NCBI GenBank assembly: GCA_020061995.1
Contig: JAGUXE010000169.1
Location: forward strand, 1 to 58,411
Source of the DNA: Ignavibacteriales bacterium
Lineage (GTDB): Bacteria; Bacteroidota; Ignavibacteria; Ignavibacteriales; Ignavibacteriaceae
DNA: 58,411 nucleotides
Direction of reading: 5' to 3'
The notes beneath the pieces were generated by a model. The model searched no databases, was not told the origin of the DNA, and was given only the letters and a program-made list of their open reading frames with translations. Below, one piece after another: positions 26,040 through 33,975 of this stretch (position 1 is the first letter of the stretch; each line of letters starts with the position of its first letter). The translations under genes were made by a program, and so were the position numbers.

Positions 26040-27596
26040 CTAATTTTTAATTACATAATCCATTAATAAAATTTCATCTTCATTCATCGGTTCAACTAAT
26101 ACGACTGAATGATTCCCTTCCAATTCTTGATAATCTTCCGAGAGCTTCTGTCTTATACCGTTCCGGTACAGCCTAGTACTTCCCCCTACAAACTCATATG
26201 CAGTTCCGACAATAGTTCCACCTTCAGTAAACGATTCAATCTTTAATTCTTCCCCTACAACCATATTACCGATAACTCCACCCGATGGCGGTAACTCCAC
26301 CGGTTCACTTACATCATAATCCTCAAATATGAAACCGATCGGCACTGCTTCTATTTCAGTAACTCCTTCTCTAATTTTCTTGATAACACTTAACGGACGG
26401 TAATAAGTCCCTTCAACTTTTATGTCATTGAATATCTCAACTCCGTATCCCTTAATTACAATTTTATCTTTCTTCGCAGACTCGATATTCAGAAAATAGT
26501 TCGCTAAATAATTTGATTGAAAAACTTTCAGTAATTGAAAATCCACTCCCATCCCCGCGTATGTAATCGGTTCTCTGTTATCAAGTATTTGAGGACCAAG
26601 AAAGACATACCATTCATGCTCGGCACTAAGTGTAACTCCATCACTCTCAATTGAAGTTACAACCCCGGTCGATTGAGGATAATGATTCCGGTATTGAAGC
26701 GTGATAAATTTTAATTCATTTCTTGAATAGAGTTGTTCATAACTTACTAATCGATCCGTAACATCAATTACATCTTCAGCCCGTCCGATGAATGGTTTAA
26801 ATATTGCCCGGTCACTGCTTAACATTCCTGTAATTGCTCCAAAACTTGCTGCAATCAACTTCAATACATCTCCATACGTTTGAGATCTTTCGTTTGTTAA
26901 TGCCGGTTTACTTCCAAACACATCATTAAACTTGAACTGAAAAGCATTTCCGAATACATAAAAATCCCAATGATTGGTGGTCTCCACATAAACCGATGGA
27001 TTCACGATTTTATAAATCCATTCAATCATTAATCCAATTGAATAAACTCCCCCTACATTCGGTATCCCTATAAACTTATCATTCAACTCACCATTGATAT
27101 AAAGAGGTGTATCATTCAACTTTCCGGTATTGGGGAAAAACTGAATCGAGATCTCCTTACTCTTTTTATCATAATGAAGAGATTCCAAATCAAGATACCC
27201 CTCAAAAATCACTTCCCCGGAATTATCAAACGGTTTGAATTTCAAATAACATCTATCATTCTCATAATCGGCAGCTTTAGAATTGAATAATATTCTTTTC
27301 AAATTCTCATGTTTATCAAATACTTTTATCTCAAGTTGACCAAGTGCAAACAAAAATTCCCTGTCATCAAAATCATAGACAATCTCATCACAATTCATTA
27401 ATTGAATTTCTAAAAAATCAGAAAGCGTATTAAATGGAGAATGCAGTTCCTCATCAAAAACTATTTCCCCGGTACTCGATTGCTTTGCAGTTGAAACGTA
27501 TAATACCAATTCAACACTCCCACCAACAGCCTTGCGTATAGGAAAGTCTATTGTGAATGTATGAGACAGTAAATCGTTATCGGAGATTCTTGGCAT
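26040..27596 (-). CDS. Tail tip / baseplate hub-like protein
   Basis: A 518-residue protein immediately downstream of the tape measure gene (one-base overlap) and upstream of the fibre gene. That position is normally held by distal tail or hub proteins. The sequence is beta-rich with many aromatic residues. The last ~80 residues contain GTIVGTAYEFVGGSTRLYRN, which resembles a small fibre-attachment or carbohydrate-binding module. I recognise no named family, and the call rests mainly on position and composition. Confidence 0.6.
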   Translation of the reverse strand: MPRISDNDLLSHTFTIDFPIRKAVGGSVELVLYVSTAKQSSTGEIVFDEELHSPFNTLSDFLEIQLMNCDEIVYDFDDREFLFALGQLEIKVFDKHENLKRILFNSKAADYENDRCYLKFKPFDNSGEVIFEGYLDLESLHYDKKSKEISIQFFPNTGKLNDTPLYINGELNDKFIGIPNVGGVYSIGLMIEWIYKIVNPSVYVETTNHWDFYVFGNAFQFKFNDVFGSKPALTNERSQTYGDVLKLIAASFGAITGMLSSDRAIFKPFIGRAEDVIDVTDRLVSYEQLYSRNELKFITLQYRNHYPQSTGVVTSIESDGVTLSAEHEWYVFLGPQILDNREPITYAGMGVDFQLLKVFQSNYLANYFLNIESAKKDKIVIKGYGVEIFNDIKVEGTYYRPLSVIKKIREGVTEIEAVPIGFIFEDYDVSEPVELPPSGGVIGNMVVGEELKIESFTEGGTIVGTAYEFVGGSTRLYRNGIRQKLSEDYQELEGNHSVVLVEPMNEDEILLMDYVIKN

Positions 27597-29806
27597 TACC
27601 TTCTCTTCTTTACATTATGTTCCGTCTGTTTAATCACACTCCTCAAATCCATACCGCGAGCTTTTAATTCAACCGGCTCCATCTGAACATAAACAACCTG
27701 CGGTCTCGTACTCATCATATTATCCAAATACGATAACGGGAAAACCCCCTCCGGTTCACCCCCTTCACCTACAACAGCTAAAGTCGGTCTCGTTACAACA
27801 GCTCCATTTGCAGCGAAAATTCCTTTTAAGAAACTACCAATTCCCGGGAGTGCCAAATCAACGAGACTGTTAACTGCTTTGAAAATCAAACTCTGTGCAG
27901 TTGCTCTTATTAAAGTTTCGATAAACTGTTCAAGAACAGAATTTGCATTCCTAAATATTTTAATTGATTCAGCCCCTGCAGATGCAAGCCCTTGAGTTGC
28001 CGAATCAAATCCCGATTTGAAAGCATCCGTAACATCAACTAACTTTAAAAGTCCAAATGTCGAACCGCTGATAAAATTATTCATTGCAATTGTCGCATTT
28101 GTACCGATTGTCTCTGCTATCTCTGCAAATCTTTTATCTGTTTCAGAAATAAATAACTCATACTCCTTTTTGTCCTCTTTAACACCGGCCATCGGTTTCT
28201 CAAAACTTTTTTTAGCTTCTTCCCTATTTTTATTTACTGATGTCCAAAATTTCTTTTCTTCCTCAATTTTAGTCCTGTTCCATTTTAGAGTGACTTCCAG
28301 CTCATCACGTTGATATTGCTCCTCAAGTAACAACAATACTTTCTTATTCCCATTTGCCGCTTTAACATCTGCATCATACTTTAACTTCAACTGAAGTTGT
28401 TCTTTCTTTTCCCCGGTCTCCCGTTTAAGCAATAATTCTTCATACAGTTTCTCCTCACTCTTAATCTTATCCGAGTGATGGTAGATGTCAATCCGTTTTT
28501 TCTCTTCAAGCGTAATCTTATATGCCTCTAAAGCAATCTTATACTTTTTAATTTCTTCTTCTAATCCCGGACGATCTGCAGTCCCCTTCAGTGCTCTACT
28601 GATCTTTAATTTTGCAGCATCTTTACTACTTAAATTCTTCTTTTCATCGGCGGTTATTAAGGTTGGTTTCTTTGCATCTTCAAGTTCTTTTATCTTCTTA
28701 GTATAATGTTCAATCCCTTTGCTTAACTCGGCTATCGATTTTGTTTCAGCATCAATTTTGACTGCTTTCTCAAATGTGCTTCCTTCCCTGGCTGCCTCAG
28801 CATCATTCCATTTATTGTAGGACTCCATCAACTCATTTAGACCATAACCAAGTGCCACTACTAAAGCGAGTAGACCCGTCTTAATCATGGTAGATTTAAC
28901 AACTCCCATACTACTTGCAAAAGCAAGCATGGAGCTTGTTGCCGGGAGTATTCCTGTTAATCGTAAAGTAATAAAAGCTGTTGTTAAAGCTCCTGCTCCA
29001 CCTACTGCACCCATTATCTCCGGGTTCATAGTGTTCAAATTACTTATCAATTCCCCAACGGTTTTTACAAGTGGCTGCATCGATTGAGCAATTAGTTGTC
29101 CGGTATTCTCTTTCACATCATCAACAGCATTATTAAACTTCTGCATTGCTCCGTATGCAGTTTCCCCCATTGCAACTGCTTGTCCACCGATCCTCTCATT
29201 GAGATGTGCAATTATTGCAGAAGCATTCCCGGACTTTATTATACTTTTATCAAGCCCCTTGATATACCTCTTAATCATTGTTGCATCACCATTGAACAAA
29301 TCTGCCATCACTTTTGCAGAGGCACTTAAATCTGTCCCCATTACAGTAGCCAAGTCAGCAGATAGCATTGTAGCACGTTTGGTCATATCAACCGATAATC
29401 CCATTGCCTGCAATTGTCCCATCACAGCTATTGTCAATTCATCTCCAAAAACCGTAGTTTTCTGAAGCTGTGTCGCATAATCAGTTAATGTCTTTACATT
29501 TTTTTCGCTGAAGTTTCCGTTTGCTTTCAAGGCTTGATTTAATTTACTTAAAGCAGTTTCCTGAGCATAGTAACTTTGAAGCTGACTATTAAATATTCCT
29601 GTAAATACAGATAATATCTCCCTTGCCCCACCTATTATTTCCCGGGCATTATTAAACCCTTGAGAGATGGCTGTGGTAAAACCACTAACCTCTTTCTCTC
29701 CATACTTGAAAGAATTATACAATTGTTTTACATTTGCATCAGTAAGTTGAAGCGAAGCAACCGCTTCCTTCCCGTCAATTGTAATTTTTAACTTAATCTC
29801 ATTCAT
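27596..29806 (-). CDS. Tail tape measure protein
   Basis: A 736-residue protein. It starts with alpha-helical segments (AISQGFNNAREIIGGAREIL) and a PhageMin_Tail-like core near 120-230 (LSADLATVMGTDLSASAKVM). A hydrophobic stretch lies at ~270-325 and a long charged coiled coil at ~345-560. The C-terminus AVVTRPTLAVVGEGGEPEGV is a hallmark of tape measure proteins. It sets tail length and takes part in DNA ejection. At 736 residues it predicts a siphovirus tail of roughly 110 nm by the usual 1.5 angstrom per residue rule. It follows the frameshifted chaperone gene, the canonical order. Confidence 0.92.
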   Translation of the reverse strand: MNEIKLKITIDGKEAVASLQLTDANVKQLYNSFKYGEKEVSGFTTAISQGFNNAREIIGGAREILSVFTGIFNSQLQSYYAQETALSKLNQALKANGNFSEKNVKTLTDYATQLQKTTVFGDELTIAVMGQLQAMGLSVDMTKRATMLSADLATVMGTDLSASAKVMADLFNGDATMIKRYIKGLDKSIIKSGNASAIIAHLNERIGGQAVAMGETAYGAMQKFNNAVDDVKENTGQLIAQSMQPLVKTVGELISNLNTMNPEIMGAVGGAGALTTAFITLRLTGILPATSSMLAFASSMGVVKSTMIKTGLLALVVALGYGLNELMESYNKWNDAEAAREGSTFEKAVKIDAETKSIAELSKGIEHYTKKIKELEDAKKPTLITADEKKNLSSKDAAKLKISRALKGTADRPGLEEEIKKYKIALEAYKITLEEKKRIDIYHHSDKIKSEEKLYEELLLKRETGEKKEQLQLKLKYDADVKAANGNKKVLLLLEEQYQRDELEVTLKWNRTKIEEEKKFWTSVNKNREEAKKSFEKPMAGVKEDKKEYELFISETDKRFAEIAETIGTNATIAMNNFISGSTFGLLKLVDVTDAFKSGFDSATQGLASAGAESIKIFRNANSVLEQFIETLIRATAQSLIFKAVNSLVDLALPGIGSFLKGIFAANGAVVTRPTLAVVGEGGEPEGVFPLSYLDNMMSTRPQVVYVQMEPVELKARGMDLRSVIKQTEHNVKKRR

Positions 29807-29814
29807 AATTCTAT

Positions 29815-29940
29815 ATGTGGATAACTATATTTGATTTTATTTATTCGACAATCATTTGGACTGCAATTATACTTGGTGTACTATTTTCATCACGTTATTT
29901 ATTTGAGGTGATCCGAAAAAGGTTTAAAAAGAACTATTAG
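29815..29940 (+). CDS. Possible 41-residue single-span membrane protein on the opposite strand
   Basis: An open frame on the plus strand fills the only sizeable gap in the tail operon, between the chaperone stop (29937) and the tape measure start (29806). It encodes MWITIFDFIYSTIIWTAIIL, then a short hydrophobic run and a basic tail (RKRFKKNY). The layout is one membrane span with a positive cytoplasmic end. No Shine-Dalgarno sequence is seen, but those are often weak in this group. It runs against the surrounding late genes, so it could act as a lysogeny-expressed protein. It could also be chance, since 41 open codons are not rare in AT-rich DNA. Confidence 0.4.
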   Translation: MWITIFDFIYSTIIWTAIILGVLFSSRYLFEVIRKRFKKNY

Positions 29941-30481
29941 CGTTCCAAACTCCTCAGATAAGCCACCATATCAATTTTCTCATTTAGTTTTTTCAATTGC
30001 TTCATGTAATAAGTCTCTATCAATTTCCGGTTACTTACTTCCTTAAGTGCTTCGATCTTAGTTAAATCCCAATCGGTGAGCTCAAGAAGCATATTGAAAT
30101 CAGTATCATATCTAATTTGTGGTGGATAATAATCGACTTTGTATTTTCTTAATAATTCATATTCAGAATCTACTTCATCCGATTTTTTACTGAGTTCATA
30201 AAAGATTTTTTGAACTCTGATTGTCTCTCGATTCTGCTCAGCAAAAAATCCCGCAGTACCTCAAGCTGCACACTCTCCTTAATATTCCCGAAATCCTTAA
30301 CTTCTTTCCCTTTTACAACCGGCTCAAGAACAATCTTAAAAAACTCAAGATCATTTACCTCAGCACTTTTTCCGTCAAACTGCATTATTTCGTTTACTCT
30401 TGTAGTTTCATTATAAGTGAGGTCTTTCAACCTCACTTCAACGCCATCAATACTAAAAGTTTTCAGTTTCTGTTTCATCAT
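29937..30481 (-). CDS. Tail assembly chaperone, long form made by -1 frameshift (gpGT-like)
   Basis: The upstream frame (30170-30481) gives a 103-residue chaperone. The -1 frame stays open from a TGA just upstream of the slippery site to TAA at 29937-29939. A -1 slip at T TTT TTG (30248-30242 on the minus strand) would join ~80 residues of the first frame to ~101 of the second, whose sequence looks genuine (for example YYPPQIRYDTDFNMLLELTD). This is the gpG/gpGT arrangement conserved just upstream of tape measure genes, which loads chaperone onto the tape measure protein. Two weaker slip sites, C AAA AAA and A AAA AAT, lie further along the overlap. Confidence 0.85.
30170..30481 (-). CDS. Tail assembly chaperone, short form (gpG-like)
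   Basis: A 103-residue (or 102, from the second Met) acidic and helical protein, MKQKLKTFSIDGVEVRLKDL at its N-terminus. It lies between the major tail protein gene and the tape measure gene, as gpG does in lambda-like phages. It is made when ribosomes do not slip at 30242-30248. Most product is expected to be this short form. Confidence 0.85.
   Translation of the reverse strand: MMKQKLKTFSIDGVEVRLKDLTYNETTRVNEIMQFDGKSAEVNDLEFFKIVLEPVVKGKEVKDFGNIKESVQLEVLRDFLLSRIERQSEFKKSFMNSVKNRMK
30242..30248 (-). promoter_or_regulatory. Slippery heptamer T TTT TTG for -1 frameshifting
   Basis: On the minus strand the zero-frame codons GAT TTT TTG create the heptamer T TTT TTG, one of the canonical X XXY YYZ slip sequences. 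It lies four codons after a -1 frame stop and about 22 codons before the zero-frame stop, so both frames are open across it. This is the expected position for a tail-chaperone frameshift site. Confidence 0.75.
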
Positions 30482-30490
30482 TTATCCTTA

Positions 30491-31309
30491 CTAAACATTG
30501 TACATCAAAAACAACCTGTCACCAAGCGCAAGCGCAGTCGTACTCAAATAATGAACCTTGTAAACTCCATTCTCAAACTCCAAATCATAATCATCGGCTA
30601 TAACAGTTTCATAAGTAGATCCCCCTGCTGAGAGCTTCTTCAGTATCAAATCCTTTGCAACCTCACTCAACGGATCATGATAATTATCAACAACCGTCAA
30701 TTTCAATTCAGTTATTTCACTCGAAGCAGTTGGACTCCCCGGAGTAACAAACTCAATCAATGGATCATTAACCGCCAAAGTATATGTATAACCAAACTCC
30801 GGATCAGATACCCCCGGTATATTCTCCTTCGGTGGTGTTCCTGTCGTTGCTCCTTGAGCCCATTCCTCCGGCAGACTTCCCCACGGATTCCCGTCAATTG
30901 CATCACGTAACTTCTCAATAAATTTCTGTCCGGTAATTTTGATAATACTCTTATCCCCCGGAGTTGCATCAACCTCAATATTAACACGAACATTTTTTAT
31001 GTAAGTTTTAATCGGAGATAGATTAATGGTAGTAGCGCGGTTAACTAACTTTTCAAACTCAAGAGCCGAATAATACTGTAGGGAAGTAATTTCAAAACTG
31101 AAATCATATCCCGTCTGATGCAGAGTCCCATCGAGCAACTCAATTGTTTTCGGCTTTGCCATTAACTTAACAGATGCCTTTTCGATATACCCGGCACCCA
31201 GCCAAACCCCCGAAAGAGATACATCCGGGTTTTCATTATACAAAAACTCTACATTCTCAATCACCCTGCTCAAAACAAGACTTTTGTTTTTACTGATATT
31301 TGGTGTCAT
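30491..31309 (-). CDS. Major tail (tube) protein candidate
   Basis: A 272-residue beta-rich protein. It is placed directly upstream of the tail chaperone, where the major tail protein gene normally sits. The N-terminal ~150 residues (VRVNIEVDATPGDKSIIKIT) look like a tail-tube domain. The C-terminal part, from about residue 175, contains a 90-residue module with alternating hydrophobic residues (ITELKLTVVDNYHDPLSEVA), which may be an exposed domain like those added to tube proteins of other siphoviruses. Family assignment is by position. Confidence 0.65.
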   Translation of the reverse strand: MTPNISKNKSLVLSRVIENVEFLYNENPDVSLSGVWLGAGYIEKASVKLMAKPKTIELLDGTLHQTGYDFSFEITSLQYYSALEFEKLVNRATTINLSPIKTYIKNVRVNIEVDATPGDKSIIKITGQKFIEKLRDAIDGNPWGSLPEEWAQGATTGTPPKENIPGVSDPEFGYTYTLAVNDPLIEFVTPGSPTASSEITELKLTVVDNYHDPLSEVAKDLILKKLSAGGSTYETVIADDYDLEFENGVYKVHYLSTTALALGDRLFLMYNV

Positions 31310-31350
31310 TTCATTTATCCCTTATTTGTTTAAATAAATATTTTCAATCT

Positions 31351-31376
31351 GTAGCTCGACATTTATGTCGAGAATC
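31351..31376. repeat. Host-type palindromic repeat (type 4, shortened) inside the prophage
   Basis: gtagctcgac followed by atttatgtcgagaatc. On the minus strand it begins ttctcgacataaat and ends tcgagctac, exactly the outer parts of the host type 4 repeats at 2801-2835 and 5470-5505. The inner arm is missing. It lies in the spacer downstream of the tail-tube gene's promoter-proximal side. Confidence 0.6.
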
Positions 31377-31377
31377 T

Positions 31378-31623
31378 CTACTTCAAGTTCATTATTATTC
31401 TATCCAGCTTACTGCTCTGATCATCAAGCTGTTTTTCAATCCGGTCAAGTCGTTTCATCTTTTCATTAATTATCTCATTCACTTCCTCCCGGCTCGGTTT
31501 AGAAGCAAGATAAATTGAGAAAGTAACCAATGCTGAAACAAGCGGTAATATCACAATCATCGCCAGGAAAAATCTTTTAATAAAATTTGCGTCTAAGCTC
31601 GCGTCTGAATTTTTGTTGTCCAT
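31378..31623 (-). CDS. Small membrane / coiled-coil protein of the lysis cassette
   Basis: Eighty-one residues from the start MDNKNSDASLDANF at 31623; the frame is open to 31716, but that part overlaps the preceding gene and has no good start. One membrane span (AMIVILPLVSALVTFSIYLA) is followed by a charged coiled coil (KMKRLDRIEKQLDDQSSKLD). This layout fits a holin accessory or an antiholin-like protein. It follows the spanin-like genes closely. I cannot assign a family. Confidence 0.55.
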   Translation of the reverse strand: MDNKNSDASLDANFIKRFFLAMIVILPLVSALVTFSIYLASKPSREEVNEIINEKMKRLDRIEKQLDDQSSKLDRIIMNLK

Positions 31624-31640
31624 ATTTGCTTCCGTTGTTA

Positions 31641-32012
31641 TTAATTGACTATGATAATTATTAAAGCTATCACTGCTGAACTGAACCCGGCACCAATCCA
31701 AAATTTGTTCCACCACTCAGCTTTGACGGCTTCGATAATTTTCAAGTAGTTCTTTTCCTTTTCAATCCACAATTCATTTTGTTTATTACAATCACTTACA
31801 ATGTTTTGATAATGCTTCAACTCTTGAATCGTCAATGAATCTCTTTCCCGTCTATACTCGACTTCAATCAGCAGCTTGCTGATAAGTTTAAGCTCATAAA
31901 TATTTAAATACTCATTCGAATTTTGCTGTGCTGAGACGGTCGAGCTGGTCCCTAATACGAGTGAGAATAATAGAATCGATAATAATTGTGTCAATTTCAT
32001 TTGATTTTTCAT
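31641..32012 (-). CDS. Secreted coiled-coil protein with C-terminal anchor, spanin-like
   Basis: A 123-residue protein (119 if started at MKLTQ, 32000). It has a signal peptide ending TSSTVSAQ, then ~70 residues of charged helix (LIEVEYRRERDSLTIQELKH), and a C-terminal membrane span (FSSAVIALIIIIVN). A signal at one end and a span at the other recalls unimolecular spanins, but there is no lipobox cysteine. Its first ~100 bases lie inside the preceding gene in another frame, as Rz1 does inside Rz. The role in outer-membrane disruption is inferred. Confidence 0.55.
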   Translation of the reverse strand: MKNQMKLTQLLSILLFSLVLGTSSTVSAQQNSNEYLNIYELKLISKLLIEVEYRRERDSLTIQELKHYQNIVSDCNKQNELWIEKEKNYLKIIEAVKAEWWNKFWIGAGFSSAVIALIIIIVN

Positions 32013-32238
32013 AATAATATTTTTGGATTATAGTTTTTTGTTCGTCAATTCCTTTTATCATTTCTAATTTCAAAACAATTACAGACTGCACACTATCGAG
32101 CTCGTTAGCTAAGGTTTCAAGTCTCTCGTTCACTTCATCTAAATCAATTGTTTTAGGTTTATTACAAACGATATTCGTAACCACAAATAAAAGCATACTG
32201 AAAACTGCAACTGTATAAATCCATTTTAGGTAGTTCAT
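31912..32238 (-). CDS. i-spanin-like protein (Rz-like)
   Basis: A 108-residue protein with an N-terminal membrane anchor (WIYTVAVFSMLLFVVTNIVC) and a periplasmic coiled coil (IDLDEVNERLETLANELDSV). This is the standard plan of an inner-membrane spanin subunit. It overlaps the endolysin gene by four bases, and the next gene begins inside its 3' end. No sequence family match is claimed. Confidence 0.6.
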   Translation of the reverse strand: MNYLKWIYTVAVFSMLLFVVTNIVCNKPKTIDLDEVNERLETLANELDSVQSVIVLKLEMIKGIDEQKTIIQKYYYEKSNEIDTIIIDSIILTRIRDQLDRLSTAKFE

Positions 32239-32888
32239 AACGAAACCTTTTTTATTTGCTCAAGTCCCATCGGTTCGACAGATAGCTGGTAGTTAGAATT
32301 CGCTTCATATTTCATGATTGCAGCTCTCAACCTAATATGATAACCATGTTTTTTGTAGCCTTTACCGTTGTAAAGCTCTGAAGCCAGGTCAATATTATTT
32401 TTCTTCAGTGCATCAGCGACTCCGCTATTTTTAAGAAAATTACAGAATCCTTTTAATTGCTCCTTCGCTCCTTTGCTGTATGCCTGGACCATATCGAAAA
32501 CGTCCTTGAAGCCGCAAGCATTAGCATTAAACCCCATGGTTTGGAACATCCCCCAACTGCAGCTTTCGTTTGCTGCCGTTGCGTCTAACTGTGCAGCATA
32601 CTCTCGTTTTCTGTGTTGTATGCTCTCAAGTCCATATTTGCATTTTTTAGAGTCCCAATCCCCGGCAAGTGAAATAGGGTAAACCTCTCCGTCTATTATG
32701 ACCGTTGCACCATTAAATCTGTGTTGTGTCCTTCTTCCGAATACATACGGCTCGAAAAGAATTTTTACCTTACCACTTTTTAAGAATCCTGATCCCTTGC
32801 TCTCAATATCAGTAAAACCTTTTACCTGTGATACTCGAATACCGATCAATAAAGCGGCTTCGTTAAAATCATCTTCAGTTAGTTTCAT
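32235..32888 (-). CDS. Endolysin, N-acetylmuramidase family
   Basis: A 217-residue protein matching the N-acetylmuramidase family (formerly DUF3380). The catalytic region is DIESKGSGFLKSGKVKILFE with the likely catalytic Glu in DIESKG (~residues 23-28). Downstream motifs are SCSWGMFQTMGFN and ELYNGKGYKKHGYHIRLRAA. It has no signal peptide, so release across the inner membrane should depend on the adjacent holin. Start and holin stop overlap by 14 bases. Confidence 0.9.
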   Translation of the reverse strand: MKLTEDDFNEAALLIGIRVSQVKGFTDIESKGSGFLKSGKVKILFEPYVFGRRTQHRFNGATVIIDGEVYPISLAGDWDSKKCKYGLESIQHRKREYAAQLDATAANESCSWGMFQTMGFNANACGFKDVFDMVQAYSKGAKEQLKGFCNFLKNSGVADALKKNNIDLASELYNGKGYKKHGYHIRLRAAIMKYEANSNYQLSVEPMGLEQIKKVSL

Positions 32889-33120
32889 TATTCTCTTTCC
32901 ATTTTTGACCGACTTTCAAACCCAACACCGCTACAACTACACCGGCAATAACTCCGAGATAAGCAATTATCAAACCCTCATAAGCAATAACTACAAACAC
33001 AAAACCGAAACTGATAATGAGAACAAACCAAAACAAAGCCCATCCGTTAAATACACGTATCGAAGAAGGCTGTCCGTTCTTTTCACTTAATGCTTTTTTA
33101 ATAAACTCATTCCAATTCAT
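32875..33120 (-). CDS. Holin-like two-span membrane protein
   Basis: Eighty-one residues from MNWNEFIKKALSEKNG at 33120; GGAG at a suitable spacing supports this start over the ATGs at 33126 and 33138. Two membrane spans lie close together (ALFWFVLIISFGFVFVVIAY and LGVIAGVVVAVLGL), and there is a basic/polar C-terminus. It is directly upstream of the endolysin gene with a 14-base overlap. This position and topology fit a class II-type holin. Confidence 0.7.
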   Translation of the reverse strand: MNWNEFIKKALSEKNGQPSSIRVFNGWALFWFVLIISFGFVFVVIAYEGLIIAYLGVIAGVVVAVLGLKVGQKWKENNETN

Positions 33121-33595
33121 AATCATACTCCGGTTCATCTTTCAACCAATTCTCTTGAACAAATTCAACTGTAAATGATACTTCCCCCTCAGCAATTCTT
33201 TCTGGTGTTGTTTCGATTGCATTTATGCCAAATGTTTTCATTTTGAATTTCATCATCCCGAATTTTTCTCTGAAATTATTTATGTTCGATCCTATACATT
33301 TTCGCACATCCTTATTCAGATTTGTTATTGCTAGCCAAAGTTCATCTACATTCATAACCCCGGTCTCAACTATTATTTCCATTGCCGGATTTTCGGCATT
33401 CGCCATTTCATCCGTTTCCGTTGCAAGCATATCCTTCACGTTTAGTGCATAGTACGCACTCTCTTGTTCCGGAATTTTCTCATCATTGTGATGAAGCACT
33501 TCCCCAACTTCACTTAAATATCCATTCTCTATTGTGATGGTTTTAAGCTTCTCAATTATTTCAATTACTATTGCTTGCTCTGTTGTAAGTTTCAT
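33107..33595 (-). CDS. Tail terminator / tail completion protein candidate
   Basis: A 162-residue protein that starts with a helix (EQAIVIEIIEKLKTI) and then alternates beta strands, ending in EVSFTVEFVQENWLKDEPEY. The helix plus sheet with a strand ending in VEF or VEI is characteristic of the gpU/tail-terminator fold. The position, after a head-closure-like gene and before tail genes, agrees. The lysis cassette is inserted immediately downstream of it. Confidence 0.5.
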   Translation of the reverse strand: MKLTTEQAIVIEIIEKLKTITIENGYLSEVGEVLHHNDEKIPEQESAYYALNVKDMLATETDEMANAENPAMEIIVETGVMNVDELWLAITNLNKDVRKCIGSNINNFREKFGMMKFKMKTFGINAIETTPERIAEGEVSFTVEFVQENWLKDEPEYDYELE

Positions 33596-33957
33596 TTCTT
33601 TAACGTGATAATTAAAAATCCTGTACCGTCCGGCTGCTTCTCCGACACCTTGTAATTTGTGGTTCTAATGATAACCGGATTGTTTCTTGTTAAATGCTTT
33701 GCTTCATTTTCTTTAACTAATATCATTGGAGCAGATGATTCAAATTCGAAGTTATTCAATATCTGAGCTTGATACTCATTATCAAATATGCAGTCAATCT
33801 CTACTGTCTCTTCCGGATCTGTTGAACTCGGAATTGTTACTAATTCCTTCATCCCTATACCGTACGGTATATTTCTAAATGTAATTTCTGCTAAGTCCAC
33901 ATCTGCTCCATTATTTAACATTGTCATGCTGTTCGCCGCGGCGAATCGTTTCAGCAT
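33592..33957 (-). CDS. Head closure / head-tail joining protein candidate with repeat-derived N-terminus
   Basis: Up to 121 residues. The body (ITFRNIPYGIGMKELVTIPS and later VIIRTTNYKVSEKQPDGTGF) is beta-rich and resembles small head-closure (stopper) proteins. The first ten codons, MLKRFAAANS, are translated from a host-type palindromic repeat at 33923-33960, so the ancestral start was probably Met-11 (33927) or Met-13 (33921). Either the repeat now supplies the start codon or the gene still uses the internal one. It overlaps the next gene by four bases. Confidence 0.5.
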   Translation of the reverse strand: MLKRFAAANSMTMLNNGADVDLAEITFRNIPYGIGMKELVTIPSSTDPEETVEIDCIFDNEYQAQILNNFEFESSAPMILVKENEAKHLTRNNPVIIRTTNYKVSEKQPDGTGFLIITLKK

Positions 33958-33960
33958 CTC
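33923..33960. repeat. Host-type palindromic repeat (type 1) at the 5' end of a prophage gene
   Basis: Reads gtcatgctgttcgccgcggc then gaatcgtttcagcatctc. It matches host type 1 copies at 841-879 and 2627-2673 at nearly every position, with the hairpin centre gccgcggc as in the type 2 copy at 4854-4890. It is inserted at the junction of two head genes. Confidence 0.8.
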
Positions 33961-33975
33961 AAACTAAAATCGGTC

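Noticed and set aside
28017..28706. Plus-strand open frames inside the tape measure gene
   Set aside because: They are antisense to the Lys/Glu-rich coiled coil, which gives long Ser/Phe/Leu-rich false frames.
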